Source: Undaria pinnatifida (taxonomy: Eukaryota > Sar > Phaeophyceae > Laminariales > Alariaceae). Taken from it: 64,000 bases of DNA. Below the pieces are notes generated by a model. That model saw nothing but the letters and a program-made list of their open reading frames with translations. It did not search any database and had not been told where the DNA came from. The stretch is from positions 8,578,620 to 8,642,619 of the forward strand of contig JABAKD010000002.1 of NCBI GenBank assembly GCA_012845835.1. The letters run 5' to 3'. The translations under genes were made by a program, and so were the position numbers. The number at the start of each line of letters is the position of its first letter. Within the stretch, counting starts at the first letter, position 1. Shown here piece by piece: positions 43,658 through 54,940 of the stretch.

Positions 43658-45273
43658 ACTATTCGATGAGGTTAATATGGACCTTCCCATTTATTATGGC
43701 GTATCCCTTGTTAGTTTCGTAATGTGACTCCGATGGGAAATCTTCGGGAGAGATACAAATTAGGTATTTCGACCGGTGACAATGGAAGACCAAAAGTTTG
43801 AAATTCCCGACGATCCCAGCCAAACTTTGCCTGAACGTCGCCTATGGATCTAATTTGGAAGATTGTTTTTTAAAAATTGCCAGAATTCGGATTAGAACGA
43901 TTTCTCGCGGGGATCTTGGCCAACACCGGCCCGAGAAATTCTCAAGCAGATCTTGGATTAGGCGCGGCGCAATCTCGTGTTCTCCGCACATGCCGTTCGA
44001 CAAAATCAACCACAGCGTCCTGAAATCTGAACGTGGTGAGCTTGTTCGGTGCTCAGCCCCACCCTTGGTGTACCACGCTCACCTTATGGCCGGTGATTTG
44101 TGGCGGGCGCTGATCAGGCTTCTGTTAAAACACATTTGGCGGCTGGTGTGTAGAATACTGAGACGAAATCTCTCTTTTTATCGTCTCCCAACGGGCGAAA
44201 AACAGTTTTTTGGGAGGATGTGACGGAAAACCACAGGACAACACAAGCAACCTCTCACGCCCTAGGGTATGGATCGAGATGAACTCTTCAGCGCTGTCAC
44301 CTACACTTATGTGGCTATGTCCGGAACGAAGAGGAGTGACCATGGGTTGTCTCTTACTCGAGATCGAAGGTCAATCGTGTTTGGCGGGCAGAGTTGATCA
44401 AAGCTTGATGAAAAATAGACAAATCAACCTGTTGGACCGCATGACCAAGAAAAGAGCCAGAAAAAAAATATTTTAGTCATTTTTTCCCCATAGCGACGAT
44501 ACCCAGAATCTTTCAGCAAGTGACCCCCTAAAAACGTTTGGAAACGTTTTGGCCACACTATCGGCTTTCCCTTGTCGTCGGTCTGACAGACTGTTAAAGA
44601 TAACCCGACTGTGCCTATACTTCAGGTTTCGCACGAAGAAAGCACTGCAATGCCGCCTGCGTGGGATTCGAGCTTGTGCATGTCCCACTGGGGCCGGTCG
44701 GAGTTTTTGGAACATCCAGACCCGGGTGGGTACCTGATTTTTGTGGACGGAAGGTGAGCGCCTCACAAGGGTGTTATATACTGCTGTAGATAAAGAATTT
44801 TTCGGGTTAAATATGTTCTGAACGGCTAGACTCAATGACAAAAAATCGTTGGAATGACATGTTTGTTTGGCAATCTGACATTTGTTGAAAACAAACTAGG
44901 ACATGGCGAGGACATGGCAAGGACGTGGGGTTGTTAATTAGGTAGCACGCTTGTTTTGTCAAATCAGGGTTATTGAATATCTTCCAAAATGCGTTGTTAA
45001 AATATTTTTCTGGGTCTTGGGAGAGATAGATTTCTCCCCTTGGTCAGATACACCCATCGCAGCCTCCTGCCATCCCCTGCGTATCTCGCCCCTACTTCTA
45101 CCGTCCCTCTCCCTACTGTGATACCAGCCGGGTTTTAAACTATTACCGCGCACATTTTTCTCGGATTACCAAGCCTCCAAATTTTACCGTACCATTCGAC
45201 GCCTCCAACTCCAAGGTCATCCGAGACTACTGATGTCGTATACTAGTCATCATTTCTTACCGCAGACTATCCC
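43658..45273. other. No gene supported
   Basis: A plus-strand frame at 43798-44223 and another at 44210-44476 are open but match nothing I know. No repeat or RNA is seen. Confidence 0.4.
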
Positions 45274-45504
45274 TTACCTCGGCTGTCTCTCCTTCCCTTC
45301 GCTTGTCACTGCAAGCTTACGGGACACCCTTCCCGAGTTCTCCATATTGTTACGCGTATACGCCTTGTACGCGTCGGATTTCCACGTCCCTTTTCCTTGA
45401 ATCACTCGTTCCGATACGTCTCCCCCTGCCGCGAGCGTGATCGCTTCTCCGATACGCAACGAGTGCGGGGAGAACTCGTCGGGAGTACGACTGGACTTCA
45501 CCAC
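45274..45504 (-). pseudogene. Tyrosine recombinase C-terminal remnant (DIRS/Crypton type)
   Basis: Tyrosine recombinases cut and rejoin DNA through a covalent 3'-phosphotyrosine. In eukaryotes they drive Cryptons and DIRS-like retroelements. The frame reads the catalytic C-terminus: HSLR at residues 14-17 (the HXXR box), then ITLAAGG, VIQGKGTWKSDAYKAYTRNN with Trp 41 in the position of the second His/Trp box, and Tyr 49 as the likely nucleophile. The N-terminal part with the first catalytic Arg is missing or frameshifted: the same frame meets a stop just upstream, near 45507. Without a neighbouring RT, Crypton is slightly favoured over DIRS. The confidence reflects the family, not the subfamily. 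Confidence 0.75.
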
Positions 45505-47099
45505 TCAATCGTTGGTTGCTCGAAGAGCACAACGGTACCCCACTACTCTTACGGACTTGCCACAACGATACGAGGAGAGCGGGGCGTGGTCGGGAAGGCT
45601 AGAGAAGCACGACATCGACTTCAACACAATTGCAACGGCACCGCTGTCGACCCTAAAAGAATACTTCGATTTGACGAAACCCCGGCTACCTATCTCTCCC
45701 CCGTCCCCACATCTCCCCTCTGTCGAAATAATAACAGGGGGGAAGAGGAACAGGAAAAAGTGAGAGGCACAGACATCTGGCTGGGTTGGCCAACCCAGTG
45801 ACTATCCCGATTTGCCGATGCTCCCAGCAAGAACCCCGACTCGCTTGTGCTCGACTTGGTCTCGCCAGCCTACTCGTGAGGTCTGCTCTCAACAGTGAGA
45901 GGAAGGCGCCAGTTTGCGCTCGTCTACTCCCGAGCCCAAACACCCCTTCCCAGGCCCCGATACAAACATGCCTAATTCTCACTTACAACGAACCGTGATG
46001 TGCTGACCATTACACCTACAAATATTGTTATTTCCTATACGGGTAAATCGATCATTTTGGGTCAGATACTATTGATACTTATAGTATAGAGCTTCTCAAA
46101 TGGTTAGAAGCCTCATAACGGCCTCATAATAACTCGTAATAACGTCATAATAACCAATTTGATTCTCCTCTATCGTAGCTCATGTTTGACGTATCCAAAG
46201 CTAATCTGTCATTTCGTCCAACGTGGTCACAACTTGCTTGCTTTTTTTGGAGGCGTGCTGCGGTAAGCGTGCGGAGGAGGGGGGGGTAGACCCGGCATCC
46301 CTGAGATGTCGGTACCGATTACATCGGGTTTTCACCAACCAGGCCGAGGGGGGGGCACTTTGCTTGCTATTGACCAAATTCTGTCTGACATCACAGGGCG
46401 CTCCTTCTGGGGCACTGCCCTTCATCTTTAAATATATTATTGTACTCGTTGTAAACGTAACTCAATGTGGTGTTCAGCGAGATGCGCGTACGTCATTTGT
46501 TTTATTGTTTTGGACTTTGCACATCGCTCACCTCACCCTTACCCTTACCTTTGAGATCCTTCAACCACACACCCCGTAGCACGGCGGCCTCCCCTCATTT
46601 CGGTACGCGTAACGGCGCGCTGCATAGCTCCATGTCCCTGATAGATATTTTTTCACCAATACTAGGATTATAGAGTGGGATGTGCCACCTGTTTGGCGCT
46701 CCGACTGTACCACTGTGTTGATGCGCACCAGTTGCAGCTAACCTTAGTATGTGCATTACTACTGTGATCACATACTGCTCTACAGTAAGGCCCCTATATA
46801 CCTGCTTTATTTCTTATCGCGGGTACGGGCTAAACCATTGGTGACTATCGTCTCCTAAACCCTAATCTACCCTACCTAGAAAATTACCCAAGTGAACGTT
46901 TCATTCATTTCTACTATCCATATCCACACATAGTATGGATTCGTTAATTGTAGTACTAATAGTTAGGGCTGAGTGTTGGCTGGAGTTCCCGGATTTAATT
47001 GGCTTGCGAAGCCAGCCAAATAACCAACTTTAGTCGACTAGTTAGCTGGCGTTGGCGAGCGAACCAAACCAACCCAAAACACCTGCCGGAAGGGGGCTC
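45505..47099. other. No gene supported; one 18-bp palindrome
   Basis: CTGGGTTGGCCAACCCAG at 45781-45798 is a perfect palindrome about 280 bp upstream (on the minus strand) of the recombinase remnant. A short CATAATAAC/TCGTAATAAC reiteration lies at 46113-46160. Two CCCTTA units lie near 46540. No coding gene is recognised. Confidence 0.45.
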
Positions 47100-47590
47100 G
47101 CTGGAAGGCGTCCCGGAGGGCCCGCCGGAGAGGGGGGTAAAACAAATGCGCGATTTGGTATCATTTTGCACTCGAAGAATATGGCAAATCAGCCAAATGT
47201 AGTTCTCGGTTTATGATCACGAAACATGTCCATCGTAATGTTCGTCTCGGTTATTTATAAGACACACTATGAGGATAAACCAGAAACATGGACATGCCTT
47301 GCCCGTTTGGACGTCTCTCGTTTCTAGTAGATTGCGTCGTATCGACAAATGCTCGTGAGGCACGCAGTAGCACACCACCTCTAAAATAACGCAACAACAT
47401 AATATCATGGAATATAGATTGGGATGTCTTTTAGGACAGGAGCATAGACTAGCTTTTTCGTCGTCGTCGATTCAAGAATGATTCAGAGTTGAGCCACATA
47501 GACATCCCTCTGGCCGAGGGGGGGGCGCTGAAGGAGCCCCCGGAGGGCCCGCCGAAGGTGCTTCCGGAGGAGCCCGCTGAAGGTGCCGTC
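47100..47590 (+). repeat. Dispersed repeat R4, copy 1
   Basis: 47150-47325 aligns with 48438-48617 (shared GATCACGAAAC, TTYTGTCTC/TTCGTCTCG and ACATGCC.T..CCGTTTGG words). 47345-47500 aligns with 55600-55745 (CTCGTGMGGCACGCA, AAATAACRCAACA and GAGTTGAGC-like words). GC-rich blocks with CCCGGAGGGCCCGCC occur at about 47113 and 47540. Confidence 0.6.
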
Positions 47591-48437
47591 GAAGGAAAAA
47601 AATATGGGAATAACGAAAAACGGGTACACCGTGTCCATTTCCTCTGAAAACGTGTAAACTCTCAACTCACGTCAAAAATGCACCCGACGAACCACACGAT
47701 CAGACAAAAACATATCCTACCCGTCGTTCAGTGATAATGACCCGCGTGCACCGGTTGATGAATATTATGATTGTCGTTTAACCGCTTTGGTTGTATGTAA
47801 GCCAATCGGAGGACATCGTCTAGATTATACGCCAAGCGAAGTCTATGCATTGATTTCCCCTATACGCCACGGTCTCTGGGGTGGAACAGGGGCCACGTGC
47901 TACACCCAGGTGCAACCACACTGCACATCACTCCACCCCGGCCACACAAACGTACCTCTCTCCTTGCCTCTTCTAACAGCCGGGCAACATGGCCACGAGG
48001 GCGAAGTTCATCTGCCGCTTCGTATAATACCACCGTCTGGGCACTGTGTGTGGACAAGAAGGAACCTCCTTCTGCGGATAGTTGTTGGGGAGACATACCT
48101 AGCTAGAAGCGGTACTTACTGCGGTGCTTGTTTTGCAGTGACACCAATGACACGTTTGACGAGAACGAACATACGTCGGATATATCGTAGTACGAGTTCG
48201 TAAGATCACGAACCAAAAAAATACATGTTGTCTTCATTTAAACTACACCAAGACAATAATCCACCCATATTATACCTCGCGTTTACCTAGTAGCTTGGAC
48301 TAGAGTAGTCCAATAAAACAAAAAGTTGTTCGATCGCTAATCGTGCGGCTCGGGGCGTGCATTTTTACTTGATTTCAAAGTGTACATTGGTGTGGGAGAA
48401 ACCGAACCGGGTGCACCCGGTTTAGGTTGCTGTTCTA
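47591..48437. other. No gene supported
   Basis: A 138-codon plus frame at 47787-48203 has no recognised motif and is overlapped by an open minus frame. Nothing else is seen. Confidence 0.4.
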
Positions 48438-48617
48438 AAGAGTGCGCCATTTAACAAGAACGTTTCACTTAAAAAGTATGACATATCGGTCAAGTTTAGC
48501 TCTGGGTTTGATCACGAAACTGGAACATTTTAACTTTTGTCTCAGCTTTTATGATACCTCATGGAGATGCACCAGATATGTGAACATGCCGTCCCTGTTT
48601 GGGAGTCTCTTGCTGGT
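48438..48617 (+). repeat. Dispersed repeat R4, copy 2
   Basis: Diverged direct counterpart of 47150-47325, roughly 70% by eye. It directly adjoins the satellite array that follows. Confidence 0.55.
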
Positions 48618-48659
48618 GTCACGGTGCTGGTCGTGGTTGACATTCGGCAGGGCCAGAGA

Positions 48660-50570
48660 CGTTTTCACCTTGCTGAGAATCGCGGTTGATATACCACTCT
48701 GGTCGACACGCCCGGGTCGTCCAGAGGTGCTTTGGCTTTGGTTTCTGATGGATATTGATACACAGCTGAGACAGATGTGCTTTCGCGTTGTTATTCGAGG
48801 TTGTTATACCGCGCTGCCGATATAAAGCTGTGCCATATACGCATTTGCTTGACTGATTGCGGTTGATGTACCGCTCTGGTCGACACGGCCGTGCCGTCCA
48901 GAAGTACGTTCGTTTTGGTTTATGATCGCTGTTGATACACAGTTGTGCCATGTATGTTTTTGGTTTGCTCAGCGCGGTTGATATACCGCACTGATGGCGG
49001 TTGATATACCGCGCTGTTGATATGCAACTGGACCTTTAGGCTTTCGCTTTGCTGGTCGCGGTTGATACCGCGCTTTGGTCGACACGACTGTTTCGACCAG
49101 AAGTGCTTTCGCCTTTGTTTCTGATCGCTGTTGATACATAGATGAGTCAGACATGATTTCGCCTTGCTGATCGCTGTTGATATACGGCACTCTTGCTTTA
49201 CAGCTGTGCCATCTAGGTTTACGCTTGGCTGATCGTGATACCGCTCTGGTCGACGCCGTCGTGTCGTCCAGAAGTGCTTTCGATTTGGTTTGTGGTCGCT
49301 GTTGATAGGCAGCTGAGGCAGATATGCCATCGGCTGACTGATCGCGGTCGATATACCGCGCTGTTGATATACAGCTGAGTCATAGAGGTTTTCGCTTTCC
49401 TGATCGCGGTTGTCATATGACTCTGATCGACACGGCTGTGTCGTCCAGAAGTGCTTTCGATATAATTCCTGATCCCTGGAAATACACTGCTGAGACAGAT
49501 ATGCCTTTGCCTGGCTGATCGCGGTTGATATACGTCGCTTTTGATACACAGGTGTGCCATATAGGCTTTCGCTTTGCTGATCGCGGTTGATATACCGCTC
49601 TTGTCGGCGCCGCCGTGTCGTCCAGAAGTGTTTTGACTTTGGTTCATGATCGCGGTTGATGCACAGTTGCGCCAGATATGCTTTCGGTTGGTTGATCGCC
49701 GTTGATAGACCGCTGTTGATATACAGCTGTATCATAAAGGATTTCGCTTTGATTATCGCGGTTGATATACCGCTCTGGTCGACACGGCTGTGTCGTCCAG
49801 AAGTGCTTTCGCTTTTGTTTTCTGATCGCAGTTGATATTCAGCTGCGCCAGATAGGCTTTCGCTCTGCTGATCGCCGTTGATGTATAGCTCTGGTCGGCA
49901 CGGCTGTCCAAAAGGGCTCTTGGTTTACGGCTCATGGTTGATATACAGCTGTGCCATCTTTTCCACACACGTTTTTGTGGGCGCGGCTGTACCGCAGGAG
50001 GTTTGATTGGCTGATCGCTGTTGACATACAGCTGCGCCAGATATGCTTTCGCTTTCGCCGTTGATATACAACCTCCACGCATACGTGTTTGCGTTGCATC
50101 CCGGTTGATATACCGCTCTGGCAGACACGGCTGTGTCGTCCAGTAGAACTTTCACTTTGCCGCACATTATTCATATACGGCTGTGCTAGCTTTGCTACAT
50201 ACATTTTTGGCCGCGGATATGCCTGAGAGGGTTTGCATTGCTGATGCCACATGTGCTTTCGCTTTGCGGATCGCGGTTGGTACACCGCGCTGTTGGTATA
50301 CAGGTTTGCCATAAATAACTTTGCTTTGCTGTTCGCGGTTGATATACTGCTCTTCGCTGTTTCCGATTGATATACTGCTCTGGTCGACATGGCCGTGTCG
50401 TCCAGCAGGGCTTTGGCTTTTGGTTTTCCGAACGCTGGGATATGTAGCTGCGGCAGCATGCTTTCGCTCTGCTAACCGCGGCTTACATACCGCGCTGTCG
50501 ATGTACAGCTCGACGGTTACGGATGCCTCTGTCCACTTGTATTTCTACCGACGCGCGTTGGTTACGGTTT
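48660..50570 (-). repeat. 177-bp satellite array (well-ordered part)
   Basis: The word CTCTGGTCGACACGG and its variants recur at 48701, 48878, 49077, 49248, 49425, 49602 and 49777, spacings of 177, 199, 171, 177, 177 and 175 bp. The 199 spacing contains an extra ~22-bp fragment. Each unit is built from three modules of about 69, 46 and 61 bp, each starting GTTGATA and ending GATCGC. After 49900 the spacing becomes irregular. On the minus strand the units read as open ~59-residue repeats (YINRDQQSESLYG, QQRGISTAIS, AQLCINSD, KHFWTT), giving a 271-codon frame at 48920-49735. A repeated unit divisible by three that lacks stops will do this automatically, so a protein is not implied. Candidate satellite, possibly heterochromatic. 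Confidence 0.85.
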
Positions 50571-52800
50571 GATAGTGGGCGTTTGCTACGACGTGTCAAG
50601 TTATCCCGCTTCTGCTCGAGGGCTTGAGATTCTGCGGATCGAGACGCGGAAAAATTAATGGCTTATTTTTTTTTCGAGCTTGCATTGGAGGGCATTGTGC
50701 CCAAAACCATCACCCTCAATCATCGCGTTGCTGATTGCGGTCAATGTACCGTTTTGGTCGACACAACTGTACTATGAGGCTCTTCGTTTGCTGCTGATTG
50801 TTGATATACGACTGTGCCAGTTGTAGTTCCGCTGTGCTCATTGGTTATGCTGCTGTGAGGATATTAATCCATCACTGGCCCTGCTGTGCCAAATTTGCTA
50901 TCGCTCGGTTGATCGCTGTCTATATACGGCCTCAGATATATTCCTCATTTGACTGATCGTGGGCGATATACAGCTCTGGTCGACACACCTTTGCTTTGCT
51001 ACTCGTTGTTGATATACAGCTGTGCCAGTTGTGTTTTAGTTTTGCTGATTTGTTAGGCCACTCGCCGACACGGCTGTATTATGGTTGCTATTGCTCTGGT
51101 CCCTGCCGATGTATCGCTATCAGTGCACCAACCCCCGCTTTGCTGATCTTGGCGCGATTGGGCAACAGCGTTTGTTTCGCCGTTCCCGGCACGTCGTGCT
51201 GTAACCTCGCTTTTTGCTGGTTGGTTGCGGTTGATACACCGCTTTCGCTGGCAAGGAGTTGCCGAAGATATTTTCGTCATTGCTAGTTGCTGTGGTTATC
51301 CAGGTGTTGACGATTGTCTTCGTTGCCACAACTGCTGCTTCGCGGGTGGCTGTTGAGATACAGTTATGATTGACATGAGTCGGAGTTGCGACCGCTCTAC
51401 CGCTCTTTGCTGTCGATACAAAGTTCATGCTGAGATGAAACTGGTCAGGGTTAGCTGCGTGTTTCGCTTGTTGTACTGGGGTGGTTACACAGCTGTGGTT
51501 GATATGCAAATCGCTGTTGATATACAGATATCGCTGGTACGGCTGTATCAGATGATTTTGCTCTGGGGATTGTTGTGGGTGATAACCCGTTTGAAACTTC
51601 AGAGGGCAACGTTGGGAAATATGAATGACGATTGCAGGACCACACGGCGTCACACGGGCTGCTAGCTTAAGGGGTGGGGACTTGAAGGTGCGAGTCCAAC
51701 GCGAGGAGCTGCACGAAACGCGCGGAGAATGAAATATCGTGTGCTGCGCTATCTTGCTATGACAATGACTGCATTTCTGACTTGCTTTATCGATATGCGT
51801 GGGCCCCAAAAGGGTTAAAGAGGGTATACAGCCGTCGCTGACACGGCTGTGTGGATATGCAACCATTTGACAGTGCTGCTGTGCCAAAGGTGGTTTCGCT
51901 TTGCTGATGACTGTTGATGTACAGCTGTGCCAAACATGATTTCGCTTTACGGGTCGCTGCTAACATACAGCTATTGCCCACAAAGATGTGTTGTCGCTGT
52001 TGCCGCGTTAGTCGACGTTGATAGTCGCTAGTCGCTGTCGCAGTTGATATACAGCGGTTGATGACACGGCTGTCATGGTTGTTGCTTCGCTGATTGAGGA
52101 TGATATGCGACAATCTCCGGCGCGGCCTATTGGCTGTTGCTTCGCTGACCGATGTTGATATACAACAACCTCTGAAGCGGCCGTGCCTGAGCTGCTTTGC
52201 ATCGCTGCTCGTGGTTGGTATGCCGCTGCTGACGTGGATGGGGTGTGGTTGATGTGGCTTCGCTGGTTGCTGTCGGTATGCAGCAATCACGATACGGTTG
52301 TTCCAGAAGCTCTATTTCGCTGACCTCTGCGCGGCAGTCCCAGAGGCTTCTGGTTCGAGGATCTCGGCACGGCGATGGAGGAAGCTTCAGTTTTAGCGTA
52401 TCTCTGTAGATATACAGATATGGCTGACACGGCTGTGTTATTTCTGGGTCGCCGTAATTGATTTGCGTGTGGCGGTTGATAGTTGCTGGGTGCTGTTGAT
52501 TATATATATAAACTTGATGGCGCGGCTGCGTCCATAGCTTCCGCTGCTTCACGGGTTACTGTTGATATATCATCATCGCTGGCCCGGCGGTGCCAGAGAT
52601 GTTTTTGCCCTTCTGATTGCTGTTGTTACACAGATATTGACGCCGGTCTTCGTTGTCGCTTCTGCTTCGCGGATCGCGGTTCAGATAGTTATGGTTAATA
52701 TGGGGTCAGAGTTGCAACTGCTATACCGCTTGTTACTGTTGATATATATTCCATGCTTACGCAGTTTTATCATATGTGATAGCGTGGGTCGCTGATGGCG
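50571..52800 (-). repeat. Diverged continuation of the satellite
   Basis: GTTGATATACAGCTGTGCCA, CGACACGGCTGT and TTCGCTTTGCTGATCG-like words recur irregularly up to about 52790, mixed with unrelated stretches (for example 51600-51790). Open minus-strand frames (up to 255 codons at 51120-51887) read decayed repeat peptides such as YINSDLHINHS and are not annotated as genes. Confidence 0.65.
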
Positions 52801-53965
52801 ATTGTTACACATCAATGGTTAATGTACTAACCATGTGGTTGCAGTCAATGCGGCATATATTTCAACGGATACCTATATATCTGCGCCCTTACCTTCCCGC
52901 CGACGTGTGAGGGTCACAGTTTGACATTGGGCGGGCGCCGCGGTGTGACGGGTAAACTCGCTGCTGCTGCGAGGACTCGAGGCGCTAACCACAGCTGGGC
53001 GTCAACCCAGTATAGCTAACTCTTCACAGCCCCATTCCGAGTACCTCTCCTTTTGGTATGGGCGTACAGGAATCGGCAGGGGTGTAAGCCGCGACGGGTG
53101 GATGGGTGCGCTGCTAGCCCAGCAGCCCCCCGCCTCGATCAAGACGCCTCGGGGAAAGGCGCGCAACTACCCCATGCCAGGAGAGTAGGAGGTCGGGGCG
53201 GGGTGGGGGTCGCCGGGGAGGCAGCGGCGCGGCCTACTCGCCTCCCCCTCTGTTCCGCCACCCCGCCCCGGTCTGCCCCGGCGATAGCTGAGCAGACCGA
53301 CTATAAATATCGGTTGCAGGCCCAGCAAGAGACTATCCAGGGTCACCGATTCAATGCCTGTGTGAAATCGGGGCGGAACCTCCGCCATTTTGCCGAATCA
53401 TTTTGTTTTTCGCGATACTGTCTCGGTAAAGAGGAGCGGTCACCGTGCCGCCAAGTGCCTGTTCCCGGCCTTTTCCCGCGGCAAGGTACGGGGGAGAGCC
53501 GAACGTATGAATGTGGATGAGCGCGGTGGGCTAGAGCATGAAAGGTTGCGGGGACATGAGGGTAGATATTTTGGGATAGCTCTAAGGCGATGCATCGACG
53601 GGGGAAGAGTTGGCAGTGTAACACGCTAACACACCGATACTGGGACCCTAGAGCTGGCGACCTTGTGTGTACGTGAAACTACTCTTCGACACGTCATGTG
53701 TTCCTTTCCTGTTGGCCTGGTCATGGACGCCGAATGCATATTGATCCTCGCTCGTGACTCACCAACACGGTACTACATGGTTGCACACTACTCACACGAG
53801 CAGCTAGGGATCAGCCACCATTTGGGTAGTCGATTGTCGGTCACTTGGTTTTGTCCAACCAACCCTTCCCCCCCACACGACGTGCATACCTCTATTTAAG
53901 CCTCCTGGAGATAACAGCAGTCAGCTATAAGTTATTTCCTCTCCCCATCGCCCAGCCTTCCTGGG
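52801..53965. other. No gene supported; GC-rich patch
   Basis: 53050-53520 is GC-rich and open on both strands. The plus frame includes Ala/Gly/Arg-rich and then more ordinary sequence. ACTATAAATAT at about 53301 is TATA-like but has no convincing gene beside it. Confidence 0.35.
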
Positions 53966-54136
53966 TTATCGCAGACACGTGGGTGCCTCGTGGCAACCTT
54001 TTCCTATAGTTTATATGTATACATGCATTCGATTTTCGCTGTTAGCTACTGGTAGTATCGCAGACACATGCGTAACTCGTGGCAGTGCTTTCCTATTTTC
54101 GCTACATCCTAATTTAGCTGTTAGCTACTGGTAGGC
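53966..54136 (+). repeat. Two-copy tandem repeat, ~92 bp
   Basis: TATCGCAGACACRTG, CTCGTGGCA, TTTCCTAT and GCTGTTAGCTACTGGTAG occur in this order at 53966-54055 and again at 54056-54136. Confidence 0.75.
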
Positions 54137-54394
54137 AGGAGTGGCCCAGAGTCGCGCTGTTAGTGTCCGTGCTATCGTCAGAATTTCCCGGCGGATCGGC
54201 TGGACACACAGCACCCCTCGACGTTCGCCTAGTTGGTTACCAGAACAAGGGTCGTAAAATGTATTGCCCCTCGTTTCAAACGTACGATGCTGCGTATGGA
54301 CATCCAGGTTTTTCTTGTATTGACACTCACGGCAGGTGGACGCGGCGAATGGCTCCGGCACCTAAATCATCGCCAGGCTTGCGTGCGGTATATT
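54137..54394. other. No gene seen
   Basis: No recognised feature. Confidence 0.35.
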
Positions 54395-54940
54395 CTACCC
54401 TCGATTCCATAGTTTAGCGCCGACGAACGCGGGTGGGTGAACACACGGGCGATTCTCCACCCCTTGCCCACATTTCCGGTTTGGACAGACGTATTTAGGG
54501 AACCGATACAACGGTCGCTCCGGCTGGTGCCGTGGCATGCCCCTGCATAGGACGCCGGCGAGGGTGGGAACACCTTTGTGTCGGGTCTCGTGCGCAAACA
54601 TATAGCGTTTTGGTATGAAGTCGTCCTGCGGGAATACCCACTCGTGACGAGCATATATCATGCTGGTGTGTGGAATATGGAACAAGCAGTACTGTAGTAC
54701 CATGTCTAATTTACGGTGAACGCTGCTGCCCTTGCACGGAGCACGTATCGAACGAGTGATGGTGCTTTTAAGTGGACTCAAAAACAGGCTAATCTGCAAT
54801 GATTTACCACACCCACCGGTCCTTCGTCTTGTGCACGCCACGATATGGCAAAAAATTAAGTAAAGTCTGGGTGAGACGACGGCCCCAGTCAGGTACCCGA
54901 TGAAGATTACAAGCAGCAATGGAAGCATGGGTAGGCGCAC
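54395..54940 (-). CDS. Unassigned open frame (181 codons)
   Basis: The first ATG of this frame is near 54928. It opens with a hydrophobic stretch (MLPLLLVIFIGYLTGAVV) that could be a signal peptide or membrane anchor. It continues with a mixed, non-repetitive sequence and ends in a Cys-containing region (FPKYVCPNRKCGQG, then NRPCVHPP) that could bind metal. I recognise no family. It is among the longest non-repeat frames in the window, but that length is near the chance limit for 64 kb, and there is no splice or promoter support. Confidence 0.3.
   Translation of the reverse strand: MRLPMLPLLLVIFIGYLTGAVVSPRLYLIFCHIVACTRRRTGGCGKSLQISLFLSPLKSTITRSIRAPCKGSSVHRKLDMVLQYCLFHIPHTSMIYARHEWVFPQDDFIPKRYMFAHETRHKGVPTLAGVLCRGMPRHQPERPLYRFPKYVCPNRKCGQGVENRPCVHPPAFVGAKLWNRG

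Noticed and set aside
51660-51720. tRNA gene (B-box-like GGTGCGAGTCC)
   Set aside because: No matching A box, acceptor stem or anticodon arm could be folded around it.
51120-51887. 255-codon minus-strand gene
   Set aside because: It reads decayed satellite peptides (YINSD, INHSC) and spans a junction with unrelated DNA; no independent support.
48660-52800. CRISPR-like array
   Set aside because: Units are contiguous, diverged and modular, with no constant repeat plus unique spacer pattern. The context is eukaryotic.
53053-53520. 155-codon GC-rich plus-strand gene
   Set aside because: The frame starts at a non-ATG codon, both strands are open because of GC bias, and no motif is present.
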